In this document: positions 1-8,471 of the stretch, piece after piece
Layout: each line of letters opens with the position of its first letter
Position numbering within the stretch: position 1 is the first letter of the stretch
NCBI RefSeq assembly: GCF_018860565.1
Contig: NZ_JAHKPS010000022.1
Span: forward strand, 299,195 to 363,194
Source: Winogradskyella psychrotolerans
Lineage (GTDB): Bacteria > Bacteroidota > Bacteroidia > Flavobacteriales > Flavobacteriaceae
DNA length: 64,000 nucleotides
Direction: 5' to 3'
Notes under the pieces: generated by a model
Told to the model about the DNA's origin: nothing
The model's database searches: none
Seen by the model: the letters and a program-made list of their open reading frames with translations, nothing else
Translations under genes and position numbers: made by a program

Positions 1-462
1 GTTTTTAATGCGTTTGCTTGCCTGAATAACAGAATTCACTAAACGCTCGGTAAATGAATTTAATAATCCAACTTTTTTTGAAGCTCTCGCTCCAGCTTTA
101 AGTTGAAAGATAATTTCAAAATCACCTAAAATTTGACTATCTAAACCAGAACCTACACGAAACATGTGATTAATGGCTTCTTTGTTTTTGTGAACATAAG
201 CGACGTCTTGAAATTCTTCAACGGTCCCTTTTGTGTTATCGCACAATAATTGAATGAGTTGATAAGGATGTTCTGCAAATCCGTACATTTCTGTTCGGTT
301 GCATGTTGAGATTACTAAAAGACTCTCAATACCGTTTTGTTTGGCCTGCGATAAAACATTTTGCTTAGCAGTATCGCTTAGACTAAAGTGACCACGTATT
401 TCGGCATCTGCTTTTTTATAGCTGAGACCTATAGCGTAAAAATATTTGCTTTTATTATGCAT
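1..462 (-). CDS. hemA: Glutamyl-tRNA reductase, N-terminal part (cut by window edge)
   Basis: Reduces glutamyl-tRNA to glutamate-1-semialdehyde, the first step of C5-pathway tetrapyrrole synthesis. I translated it by hand: 154 codons are open to the left edge and the ATG lies at 460-462. The N-terminal catalytic signature STCNRTEMYG is present with the nucleophilic Cys at about residue 54, followed by GLDSQILGDFEI, typical of the family. About 260 C-terminal residues (NADPH-binding and dimerisation domains) lie outside the window. It is divergent from an AraC-type gene, and hemH and hemJ lie downstream on the other strand, so this is a heme-synthesis neighbourhood. A -7 element TACATTTG (reverse complement of 506-513) lies upstream. 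Identification is firm; only truncation limits it. Confidence 0.93.
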   Translation of the reverse strand, partial: MHNKSKYFYAIGLSYKKADAEIRGHFSLSDTAKQNVLSQAKQNGIESLLVISTCNRTEMYGFAEHPYQLIQLLCDNTKGTVEEFQDVAYVHKNKEAINHMFRVGSGLDSQILGDFEIIFQLKAGARASKKVGLLNSFTERLVNSVIQASKRIKN

Positions 463-505
463 GTGTTGCGTTCGCTCGTTTACCTGACTTTGGAAAGTAA
501 CAGCA

Positions 506-513
506 CAAATGTA
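506..513 (-). promoter_or_regulatory. Bacteroidota -7 promoter element of hemA
   Basis: The minus strand reads TACATTTG, matching the Bacteroidota -7 consensus TAnnTTTG, about 45 nt before the hemA start codon. No convincing -33 TTG was assigned. Confidence 0.5.
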
Positions 514-594
514 AATTTGATATTTAAATAAAAACAACGCTAGAAGAACTTAAAGTATCGATTGTGGTTTTTTAGCTTAGTTTTTTACTAAAAC

Positions 595-615
595 ATGATA
601 AATATCATATTTTTG
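595..615 (+). promoter_or_regulatory. Promoter of the AraC gene with overlapping 6-bp palindrome
   Basis: TATTTTTG at 608-615 fits the TAnnTTTG -7 element. Immediately upstream is a perfect inverted repeat, ATGATA (595-600) and TATCAT (603-608) with a 2-nt spacer, sharing its last base with the -7 element. Its place between divergent hemA and araC suggests an operator, possibly for autoregulation. That role is inference. Confidence 0.4.
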
Positions 616-672
616 TAGTAAAACCAATGGCTTTTTAGTCTTTTGTTTAGAACGAATCTAAATAGGAATGAA

Positions 673-1572
673 ATGAATTTAGAAAATACAGGTTTAAAAA
701 GTATCGCTAAAGGTACTTTTGAAGAAACGCGTATTGAAGATGGCTTTTTTGTGCTAACGCATAAAAATGAGAACGATACGGTTGAAATTCTTGAGCGCGA
801 GATTGATAGTAGTTTTATTCAGTTTCATTTTTGTACTAAAGGATCAGCTGCGTTTATGTTTAATCAAGGGAATTATACCTTGAATATTGATGAAGAAACA
901 TCGTTATTACTATATAACCCACAGCGCGATTTGCCCATTCACTTAGAATTAAAACCACATTCTTGGTTGGTGTCTTTAGTGATTTCTATTAAAAAATTCC
1001 ATGGCTTATTTTCTGAAGATGCGAATTACGTTACCTTTTTAACAGATGATAATAAGGGGAAGAAGTATTATAAGGATGGAAAAATATCTCCATCCATGGC
1101 GGTTGTTTTAAATCAGTTGATTAGTTTTAATCTTAATAATTCTATTAAGTCTTTATATTTTAAAGGTAAAGCTTACGAATTAATAAGCTTGTTTTTTAAC
1201 AGAAGTGAGGATGCCGATATTGAACAATGTCCGTTTTTAGTGGATGAGGTTAATGTAGCTAAACTTAAAAAAGCTAAAGATATTATTATAGCTAATATGG
1301 CAGAACCGCCAACCTTACAAGAGTTAGCAGACGACATAGATTTAAGCTTAAAAAAATTAAAAGAAGGGTTTAAACAAATTTATGGTGACTCGGTTTTTAG
1401 TTTTCTATTTGATTATAAAATGGAAGTGGCTCGTAAACTTTTAGAATCTGGTGATTATAATGTTAACGAAGTTGGACTAAAAGTGGGGTACAGCACAGGA
1501 AGCCATTTTATTGCGGCTTTTAAGAAGAAATTTGGGACGACGCCTAAGAAGTATATTCAAGCGTCATCTTAA
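673..1572 (+). CDS. AraC/XylS-family transcriptional regulator
   Basis: DNA-binding regulator of 299 residues. The C-terminal third (about residues 200-295) is a two-helix-turn-helix AraC domain: LQELADDIDLSLKKLKEGFK is the first motif, and VNEVGLKVGYSTGSHFIAAF followed by KKFGTTPKKY is the second. The N-terminal part has no recognised ligand domain but is probably a cupin-like sensor. A longer reading frame begins at a TTG (643), but the ATG at 673 (MNLENTG) is preferred. It is divergent from hemA and lies near hemH/hemJ, so control of heme genes is a reasonable guess. The effector is unknown. Confidence 0.85.
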   Translation: MNLENTGLKSIAKGTFEETRIEDGFFVLTHKNENDTVEILEREIDSSFIQFHFCTKGSAAFMFNQGNYTLNIDEETSLLLYNPQRDLPIHLELKPHSWLVSLVISIKKFHGLFSEDANYVTFLTDDNKGKKYYKDGKISPSMAVVLNQLISFNLNNSIKSLYFKGKAYELISLFFNRSEDADIEQCPFLVDEVNVAKLKKAKDIIIANMAEPPTLQELADDIDLSLKKLKEGFKQIYGDSVFSFLFDYKMEVARKLLESGDYNVNEVGLKVGYSTGSHFIAAFKKKFGTTPKKYIQASS

Positions 1573-1576
1573 ATTT

Positions 1577-4500
1577 CTAATAATCATAATACCCATCACC
1601 ACCACTTGGCGTAACGCGTTTTCTATCCTTGTAAATTGCTAAGTTGAGTATCTCAGTATATTGCTCTTCTAATTCTTTTGTCTTATCTACGATGGTACCA
1701 TAACTTTCAGATTTAGAATAGTAATCGACAACCAATTGCTTTGGGTCTTTTGGCTTAATAAATGAAATGTAATGTAAGGCTTCAACCTTGCCAGAATACT
1801 CATCGTCTTTATCTATTTTAAAGAAATACATTACGGCATTTTTGCCTTTATCGGTTACAAAATCGCGCTTAAAAAGAAAGGCAATAGAATCTTTTTCTTT
1901 TTCAAAATTAGCATCAGATAAGAGCTTTGATTTGGCGAATTGTTGTTGACTGATATTAATAGATTTTAACTTACTTAAAAGCTTGGCGTCATCTAGTTTT
2001 TCTATAAGTAAATACTGATTTTCTTCATCTTCTAAAAGCTTTTTTGTTAATGCTTCTGGAATTGTTTCTTTAGCTTTAGTTAACAATACGTAATATTTTA
2101 CTAAGGCATTTGTATCCTCTACATTCATCAGTTTTTCAAAAAAATCTTGAGCACTGCGTTCGTTTCTATAAGGGAAAATTAACCTTACATAAGTCGCTAA
2201 ATTTTGAGAATAGGAATTGTAACCGTAATTATTGTAGTTTCCTAAATTTCGTTTAATCTCCATTTTAGCATCATTAATCAACTGGTTTTTATATTTCTTA
2301 TAAGTTTTTTGCTTAACCATTCCGCTATCTTTCAGTTTAGCTAGTAAGGTGTAAAGAGGGTATTTGTATTCTTGTATGGTGCTGTATTCTAGTATTTTAG
2401 GAAATAATGAGGCCTTTAGTTCTAAAGAATCTTTTCCTTTATAGTTATAAAACATACTACTAACACTTCCTAAAGGTAAATCACGCTCCATTAATTCTAA
2501 AGCGATAGAATAAGACGCCTTTGTGTTAGAATCTAATAAGCCTTCTAAAATAGAGGTTTGAGTTTGTGGATCAGAATAGCTATCGTGATAGAGTTGTTTT
2601 ATAAATGGTAAATTGTTTTTTAAATCTATTTTAATAAGTTGTTCTACGAGATGCGATTTTATCTCTAAGCGTTCTTTATCAAATTCAAAATCCTTAAGAA
2701 TAGAAACAATGTCTTTACTGTTATGTTTCTTGAATTTAACTAAGCTATAAGACTCTAAAACAATACTGTCTTTTGCTCGTAAGGCTTCGAAAAACTGTTT
2801 GGTTTTATCTGTTAACACATTTTTACCCAAAAGCGTATCTTTTGGTGTGAATGTCTCGTAAAATTCAGTGACAAACTTAGAAGGTCCACTAATAGAATCT
2901 ATTAATGTTTTTAGTTCAAAAAGCACTCCTTCCTTAAGTATATTTTTTACCAATACTTGTTTGGCGCTTAAAGTATCTGAATAGGTAAAACTATGTGTGT
3001 AAATAGTACCTTTTTTTGAAGATGAACGGTTGCTTATAGAAAATGCTTTTTCTGTTTTATAATAACGCGATCTATAATTTACTTTGTCCTCTAAATTTTT
3101 CCACAAACTATCTACATTATGAAACATTTGTAAATCATGAAACTTAGTTCTTGATACTGAGATTTGCTCGTTAGCATAGGTAGAATAAACGGTTTCGTTT
3201 ATGGTTTGTTCGTAATCTTTGGTTTTTTTATTTCCATTGTAGTTGTACGGATTTGGCAAAGGCGCTTTTCCGTTTGTGTTAACCGAAAAATGTAAAGAGG
3301 TATCTATAACTTTTTCAAATCCTTTATAATCTGTTTTATTGAACTTAAACGACTTAAAATATGCCGATTTATCAGCTTCATTTGTGCCTACATAACCTAA
3401 CAAATAATAACTGCCATCTTTTACAATGGTTTTTAAATAGAGTCTTTTGTTGGTGTTGGCATCTAATATGGCATTAGATTCATAGGTTCGGTAATCGCCT
3501 GCTTTAAAACCACCTTCAGCTTCGGTTAATTTGTAGTTTTTATATAAGGCATGGTGGAAGTATTTAGCCTCAAAACTGTCTTCTTCTATATATGTTAAGT
3601 CGTTTAAAACAGCTTCTTCAATAAAATAATAGGCTCCGTTTTTGTAGCCTTCTACTAGCTTTTTGCCATAATTATGCATATTGCTAGAAATGTAATACTC
3701 TGGAAAATCAACTTGAAATTTTTTCTCAGGCGACACAAATAATTGTGTGGCGTTTGAAGGATGTTTAAGGGCTATAGAATTAAATATTTTTTCTTCATGT
3801 TTTAATACAAAATCACTGCGCCCCGCAAATTTTATAATTATAATTTCTAAAGGTGTTTCATAAATATGGTACTTCTGAAATTCTCCTTTTTTGGTTTTAT
3901 TAACGATGCTGATGCCAGGATAAGGTTGGGTTAGTTCTTCCTTTTTAATGATGTCTCCAGGGATGTCTTCGTATAATAGGTGGTCAATCTCTTTAAGACT
4001 AATGTTTTCTTTTTCGTTTGGTAAATAGGTAAAACGACTAATTCTATTGATGGTTAAATAGGCACCGTTAGTCATGTCTGGGTCTAGATAATATTTTTGT
4101 CCTCCATAGGAAAACTCTCTAAGTTTATCATACGTGTTAATGCTTAAGAATCCATCTGGTGTACTGTGTTTTTGTAATTCTGGTGTTACAAAAAGACTAT
4201 CGAGTTTTGTTTTCTCTGTTTTACTATAATCTGTCTGGTTAGATGTTAACGCTTTTACAGTATAACCGCGTTGACGTAACATGTTAATCATACCGTGTTC
4301 TCCTGGTAAATGTGCAGCACCAACTCCTGCAAATACAGATTTGGTTGGCATGAGTTTTTCTAAAGAAATTACCATATTCTCGTTTCGGATGTAGAGCATG
4401 TTTTTGCGGAAGAATTCAGTATTTACTCCGGCTCCAATAGAATCGAGTAGGCCTAAGTTTCTATCGCGATATAGGTTTTCTTGAATTAAATAGGCATTTT

Positions 4501-5086
4501 CTTTAGCATATAGTTTTTGTACCCAGGGATCTAATTCTTTTTTGTTGGCGTTATAAGCGGCTTTTGTGGTTAAATATCTAGATTCTTCTAAATCCTCTAA
4601 AGCATATATTTTTTTGTTATTTTTCTTTCCAGCCTGAAAAATGAACATATCCAAATAGGTTTCTTCTTCAAAATTATCTGAAGCGCTGCTTTTTCTATAT
4701 AAATACGCATTTACAGCATTGTTGTCCATACGTACAGAACCTCTAATGGCCATTTCTTCAGGATGGGTAAGCTTAAAAAGATTGGTGTAGAAATTCTCAT
4801 TATAGTTAGTATAAGCAGCCATTTGGCCAAGCATCATTTCATAATTAAATTCAGGCCACGTAGTTGGGTCAGATTCTAGGGCAATACAATCACTTTTATC
4901 TAAAGCTTTATAAAATACATCGTCTAATCTAAATGCTACTTTTTTACTAACGTGCATAGTACCATAGAGGTACGACGGTTTTTCTAATCCGTTTCCTGTA
5001 ATTTTCCAAAGTAAACTTTGATATTGTTGTTGTGAAAATGCAATTGTGGTAAATAAAATAAGTATTAGTGCTAAGAATTTTTTCAT
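1577..5086 (-). CDS. Giant TraB/GumN-family secreted protein (1169 aa)
   Basis: It begins with a signal peptide ending near residue 19 (IAFSQ), then a TraB/GumN domain (about 22-290). The domain shows LLWKITGNG near its start, GTMHV (42-46), a conserved acidic stretch IALESD, and GVGAAHLPGEHG from 254. These GxxH motifs are diagnostic and suggest a TIKI-like metal-dependent hydrolase or protease, unproven for bacterial members. About 880 residues follow with no family I recognise. The part after about residue 780 is rich in Leu/Lys/Asp helices and may be a helical repeat. Most TraB/GumN proteins are about 280-350 residues, so the extension is the odd feature. It is convergent with the AraC gene (4-nt gap). 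A normal-sized paralogue lies at 13265. Confidence 0.85.
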   Translation of the reverse strand: MKKFLALILILFTTIAFSQQQYQSLLWKITGNGLEKPSYLYGTMHVSKKVAFRLDDVFYKALDKSDCIALESDPTTWPEFNYEMMLGQMAAYTNYNENFYTNLFKLTHPEEMAIRGSVRMDNNAVNAYLYRKSSASDNFEEETYLDMFIFQAGKKNNKKIYALEDLEESRYLTTKAAYNANKKELDPWVQKLYAKENAYLIQENLYRDRNLGLLDSIGAGVNTEFFRKNMLYIRNENMVISLEKLMPTKSVFAGVGAAHLPGEHGMINMLRQRGYTVKALTSNQTDYSKTEKTKLDSLFVTPELQKHSTPDGFLSINTYDKLREFSYGGQKYYLDPDMTNGAYLTINRISRFTYLPNEKENISLKEIDHLLYEDIPGDIIKKEELTQPYPGISIVNKTKKGEFQKYHIYETPLEIIIIKFAGRSDFVLKHEEKIFNSIALKHPSNATQLFVSPEKKFQVDFPEYYISSNMHNYGKKLVEGYKNGAYYFIEEAVLNDLTYIEEDSFEAKYFHHALYKNYKLTEAEGGFKAGDYRTYESNAILDANTNKRLYLKTIVKDGSYYLLGYVGTNEADKSAYFKSFKFNKTDYKGFEKVIDTSLHFSVNTNGKAPLPNPYNYNGNKKTKDYEQTINETVYSTYANEQISVSRTKFHDLQMFHNVDSLWKNLEDKVNYRSRYYKTEKAFSISNRSSSKKGTIYTHSFTYSDTLSAKQVLVKNILKEGVLFELKTLIDSISGPSKFVTEFYETFTPKDTLLGKNVLTDKTKQFFEALRAKDSIVLESYSLVKFKKHNSKDIVSILKDFEFDKERLEIKSHLVEQLIKIDLKNNLPFIKQLYHDSYSDPQTQTSILEGLLDSNTKASYSIALELMERDLPLGSVSSMFYNYKGKDSLELKASLFPKILEYSTIQEYKYPLYTLLAKLKDSGMVKQKTYKKYKNQLINDAKMEIKRNLGNYNNYGYNSYSQNLATYVRLIFPYRNERSAQDFFEKLMNVEDTNALVKYYVLLTKAKETIPEALTKKLLEDEENQYLLIEKLDDAKLLSKLKSINISQQQFAKSKLLSDANFEKEKDSIAFLFKRDFVTDKGKNAVMYFFKIDKDDEYSGKVEALHYISFIKPKDPKQLVVDYYSKSESYGTIVDKTKELEEQYTEILNLAIYKDRKRVTPSGGDGYYDY

Positions 5087-5400
5087 GTGCTTGTGTTTAT
5101 TGACATTTAATTGTCACATGCTATTCGCGATTAATCATTGCTTTAAATGATGCCATTTTGAATAAGCTTCTCTTTTCATTATAAAATTTAGTCAAGGCTT
5201 GTAAAGATATTTAAATCCTTTAAACAGCCTTAAAGAAAAAGTTAAACTCGATTAAAAGCTAATAATAAAACTATTTGTTTTAGTGAGTATAACTGAAAAG
5301 TATATAAAATATTTTAAGATAGTAGGATAAATAAAAGCAATGCAAACCGTTATTAAGTATTACAATTAGTATCGTATTTTTGTAGTTGAAAATGAAAAGC
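5087..5400. other. Divergent intergenic region between the TraB gene and hemH
   Basis: AT-rich, about 310 nt, with no supportable ORF. Its right end holds the hemH -7 element. Nothing else recognisable was seen. Confidence 0.5.
5375..5382 (+). promoter_or_regulatory. -7 promoter element of hemH
   Basis: TATTTTTG matches TAnnTTTG and lies 19 nt before the ATG at 5401. The same TATTTTTGTAG string occurs in front of the AraC gene (608-618). The short leader favours the 5401 start over the in-frame TTG at 5386. Confidence 0.5.
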
Positions 5401-6438
5401 ATGTCAAAAGGAATTTTATTAGTCAATTTGGGCTCTCCAGACAGTCCTAAACCTAAAGATGTTAAGAAATATCTTGGTGAATTTTTAATGGACGAACGCG
5501 TTATTGATGTGCCATTATGGGCGCGTACGCTTTTGGTTAAAGGAATTATTTTAAATACCAGACCTAAAGCATCTGCAGCAGCGTATCAAAAAATTTGGTG
5601 GGACGAAGGCTCGCCGTTAATTGTACTTTCGGAACGGCTTCAAGAAAAAGTGCAGCAAAAAGTAGATTATCCTGTGGCTTTGGCCATGCGTTATGGTAGT
5701 ATGACAATTAAAAAGGGGTTACAAGAATTAGTAGATAAAGGTTGTACGGAAATAAAAACCATTCCGCTATATCCACAATTTGCGATGGCAACAACAGAAA
5801 CGATTGATGTTAAAGTAGATGAGTTGGTTGCTGAGCATTTTCCAGGAGTGAAAATTACAAGAACACCGGCATTTTACCATCGTGAAGATTATATCAATGT
5901 GCTTTCAAAAAGTATTGGTGAAGTTTTAAATGATTTAGATTACGAACATATCCTTTTTAGTTATCACGGAGTTCCTGAAAGACATATTCGCAAAAGTGAT
6001 ATTACTAATGGCAACTGTAAAATGAATGGCAAGTGCTGTTTTAAAATGGGGAGCAAACAACACGAATTTTGTTACCGTCATCAGTGCGAAATTACCACTG
6101 TAAATGTGGCTAAAAAGCTAGGTTTAAAAAATGGTACGTATTCTACGACGTTTCAATCAAGACTAGGTTTTGATCCATGGTTAAAACCTTACACAGACCG
6201 AACTATTGAAAGAATGGGAAAGGCTGGTACTAAGAAAATGGCTATTGTAACACCCGCTTTTGTGAGTGATTGTTTAGAAACGTTGGAAGAAATTGCCATG
6301 GAAGGTGAAGAAATTTTCCACGAAATGGGCGGAGAAGAATTTACAGTTATTCCTTGCCTTAATGAACGCGACGATTTTGCCGATGTGCTCACTAATATCG
6401 TAGAGGAATGGGCAACTGCTAAAATCGAAGCCGTGTAA
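5401..6438 (+). CDS. hemH: Ferrochelatase
   Basis: Inserts Fe2+ into protoporphyrin IX, the last step of heme b synthesis. The N-terminus GILLVNLGSPDSPKPKDV and the metal-site motif SYHGVPERH (His about 189) are diagnostic; 345 residues is a full length. Residues about 206-229 hold five cysteines (C206, C212, C213, C224, C229; pattern around CYRHQC). Some bacterial ferrochelatases carry a [2Fe-2S] cluster, so an internal cluster is plausible but unproven. Starts at 5386 (TTG) and 5392 (ATG) are also in frame; 5401 matches the usual N-terminus best. The stop overlaps the MATE start by one base (TAATG), indicating coupling. Confidence 0.95.
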   Translation: MSKGILLVNLGSPDSPKPKDVKKYLGEFLMDERVIDVPLWARTLLVKGIILNTRPKASAAAYQKIWWDEGSPLIVLSERLQEKVQQKVDYPVALAMRYGSMTIKKGLQELVDKGCTEIKTIPLYPQFAMATTETIDVKVDELVAEHFPGVKITRTPAFYHREDYINVLSKSIGEVLNDLDYEHILFSYHGVPERHIRKSDITNGNCKMNGKCCFKMGSKQHEFCYRHQCEITTVNVAKKLGLKNGTYSTTFQSRLGFDPWLKPYTDRTIERMGKAGTKKMAIVTPAFVSDCLETLEEIAMEGEEIFHEMGGEEFTVIPCLNERDDFADVLTNIVEEWATAKIEAV

Positions 6439-7787
6439 TGGCAAATGTATCGTCACAAGATTTAGGAAATGAGCCTATAGGCAAATTACTTATTAGGCAA
6501 GCCGTACCAGCATCAATTGGTATTTTGGTGATGTCATTAAATATCTTAGTCGATACAATTTTTGTTGGTAACTGGATTGGTTCTATAGCCATTGCGGCGA
6601 TTAACGTGGTGTTGCCTGTGTCTTTTTTTATTGCTGCACTTGGTATGGCTATTGGTATTGGTGGATCGTCTATTATTTCTAGAGCTTTAGGTGCCGATAA
6701 TACAGTAAAAGCACTTAAAACCTTTGGAAACCAGCTAACGTTAACACTTCTTTTTACCGTTTCGTTTGCTGTCTTTGGGCTAATTTTTGTAGATACACTA
6801 ATTCCTGCTTTTGGAGGTAAAGGCAATATTTTTGAGCCTGCAAAAGTATATTATGAAATCATTCTTTACGGTGTTCCCATCTTAGGGTTTGTAATGATGG
6901 GAAATACCGTTATTAGGGCAGAAGGCAAACCAAAATTTGCCATGTATGCAATGCTTATTCCGTCCGTTGGCAACTTGGTTTTAGATTATATATTTATCAA
7001 TATTTTAGGTTATGGAATGGCAGGTGCAGCATGGGCTACAACAGGTTCTTATATCGCCGCATTTCTATTTATTTTTTGGTATTTTTTATCTGATAATTCC
7101 GAATTAAAAATCAATCTCTCGCATTTTAAATTAGAAAAATCAATTGTATCTGAGATAGCTTCTTTAGGTTTTGTGACTTTAACGCGACAAGCCGTTGTAA
7201 GTGTTACGTTCTTATTGGTTAATAATGCGCTCTTTAGATTTGGTGGCGAGACCTCAGTTACAGCTTATGCTATTGTTGGTAGGATGATGATGTTTGTGTT
7301 GTTTCCAGTTTTTGGAATTACACAAGGCTTTATTCCTATTGCAGGTTTTAATTATGGAGCAGAAAAATATGAGCGAGTAAAGGAGTCTATTTATACAGCT
7401 ATAAAATATGCCACTATTTTAGGAACTATAGTGTTTATTGGTTTAATGTTTTTTCCAGAAATTATTACAAGGTTGTTTACAACAGATGCAGATGTGATTC
7501 GTATTACTCCAAATAATATGCGTTGGGCATTCGCTGCGGTTCCAATTTTAGCGCTACAACTTATAGGAGCGGCCTATTTTCAAGCTGTTGGTAAGGCATT
7601 GCCAGCATTGTTATTAACACTGACAAGGCAGGCCATTTTCTTTATTCCGTTAATGTATATCTTACCTTTGTATTTTGGGGAATTAGGAATTTGGATGGCA
7701 TTTCCTATTTCAGATGTATTATCAACCATCGTAACGGGTTACTTTTTAAATAGAGAGATAAAAAAAACATTAGTAGATAAACGTTAA
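6438..7787 (+). CDS. MATE-family efflux transporter
   Basis: Inner-membrane antiporter of 449 residues with about 12 hydrophobic segments, starting with the family pattern EPIGKLLIRQAVPASIGILVM and including the internal repeat region TLTRQAVVSVTFLLVNNALF. MATE proteins export cationic drugs or metabolites in exchange for Na+ or H+. It is sandwiched between hemH (1-nt overlap) and hemJ (4-nt gap), so it is co-transcribed with heme genes. A role in porphyrin or heme-intermediate export is suggested only by position. The substrate is unknown. Confidence 0.9.
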   Translation: MANVSSQDLGNEPIGKLLIRQAVPASIGILVMSLNILVDTIFVGNWIGSIAIAAINVVLPVSFFIAALGMAIGIGGSSIISRALGADNTVKALKTFGNQLTLTLLFTVSFAVFGLIFVDTLIPAFGGKGNIFEPAKVYYEIILYGVPILGFVMMGNTVIRAEGKPKFAMYAMLIPSVGNLVLDYIFINILGYGMAGAAWATTGSYIAAFLFIFWYFLSDNSELKINLSHFKLEKSIVSEIASLGFVTLTRQAVVSVTFLLVNNALFRFGGETSVTAYAIVGRMMMFVLFPVFGITQGFIPIAGFNYGAEKYERVKESIYTAIKYATILGTIVFIGLMFFPEIITRLFTTDADVIRITPNNMRWAFAAVPILALQLIGAAYFQAVGKALPALLLTLTRQAIFFIPLMYILPLYFGELGIWMAFPISDVLSTIVTGYFLNREIKKTLVDKR

Positions 7788-7791
7788 CTCT

Positions 7792-8340
7792 ATGGAATAT
7801 TATAATTATATAAAATCGCTACATCTCATTTTTGTGATTACTTGGTTTGCAGGCTTGTTCTATATTCCAAGATTATTTGTCTATCAAATAGAAGCTTTTC
7901 ATAAGTCATCTCCAGAAAAAGAAATTTTAGGTAAACAGTTAAAATTAATGGCCAAACGTCTCTGGTTTATTATCACTTGGCCTTCTGCAATTTTAGCAAC
8001 ACTATTTGCGGTTTGGTTACTAATTTTAATGCCAAGTTGGTTGCAACAAAGTTGGATGCATGTGAAATTATTATTTGTAATTCTGTTGTTTATCTACCAT
8101 TTTAAAACACACATGTATTTTAAACAACTTCAAAACGATGAAGTTAAGATCACGTCTAATTTTATGCGCATTTGGAATGAAGGCGCTACTTTTATCCTAT
8201 TTGCTGTTGTTTTTCTAGTCATTCTAAAAAGTTCTATCAATTGGATTTTTGGAGTTCTAGGCATTATTGTTTTAGGAATATTATTAATGTTAGGTTTTAA
8301 GATTTATAAACATATTCGTTCTAAAAATCCGGAAGCATAA
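7792..8340 (+). CDS. hemJ: HemJ-type protoporphyrinogen IX oxidase
   Basis: Membrane protein of 182 residues with four or five hydrophobic segments. In Bacteroidota it is often labelled CopD-like or UPF0093. HemJ hallmarks are visible: YIKSLHLIFVITWFAGLFYI with the conserved His at residue 11, then PRLFVYQ; HVKLLFVILLFIYH with the conserved Lys; and MRIWNEGATFILF, resembling the RxxNExPT motif. HemJ oxidises protoporphyrinogen IX to protoporphyrin IX, the substrate of the hemH product encoded just upstream. The operon hemH-MATE-hemJ therefore holds the last two steps of heme synthesis. Confidence 0.85.
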   Translation: MEYYNYIKSLHLIFVITWFAGLFYIPRLFVYQIEAFHKSSPEKEILGKQLKLMAKRLWFIITWPSAILATLFAVWLLILMPSWLQQSWMHVKLLFVILLFIYHFKTHMYFKQLQNDEVKITSNFMRIWNEGATFILFAVVFLVILKSSINWIFGVLGIIVLGILLMLGFKIYKHIRSKNPEA

Positions 8341-8471
8341 TACTTGCTTTAAAGGTTAAATTTTGATGTTTATTAATTTGAGATTTGCACATGTTGTCTT
8401 TGGATTGATTATTGCTATATTTAAAACTTATAATTCAGAATTAAAAGCGACCCATCGTCATGGGCATTTCT

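Noticed and set aside
6419..6826. 135-codon frame antisense to the MATE and hemH junction
   Set aside because: It lies over confidently identified genes and its product has no recognisable features; it is a shadow frame.
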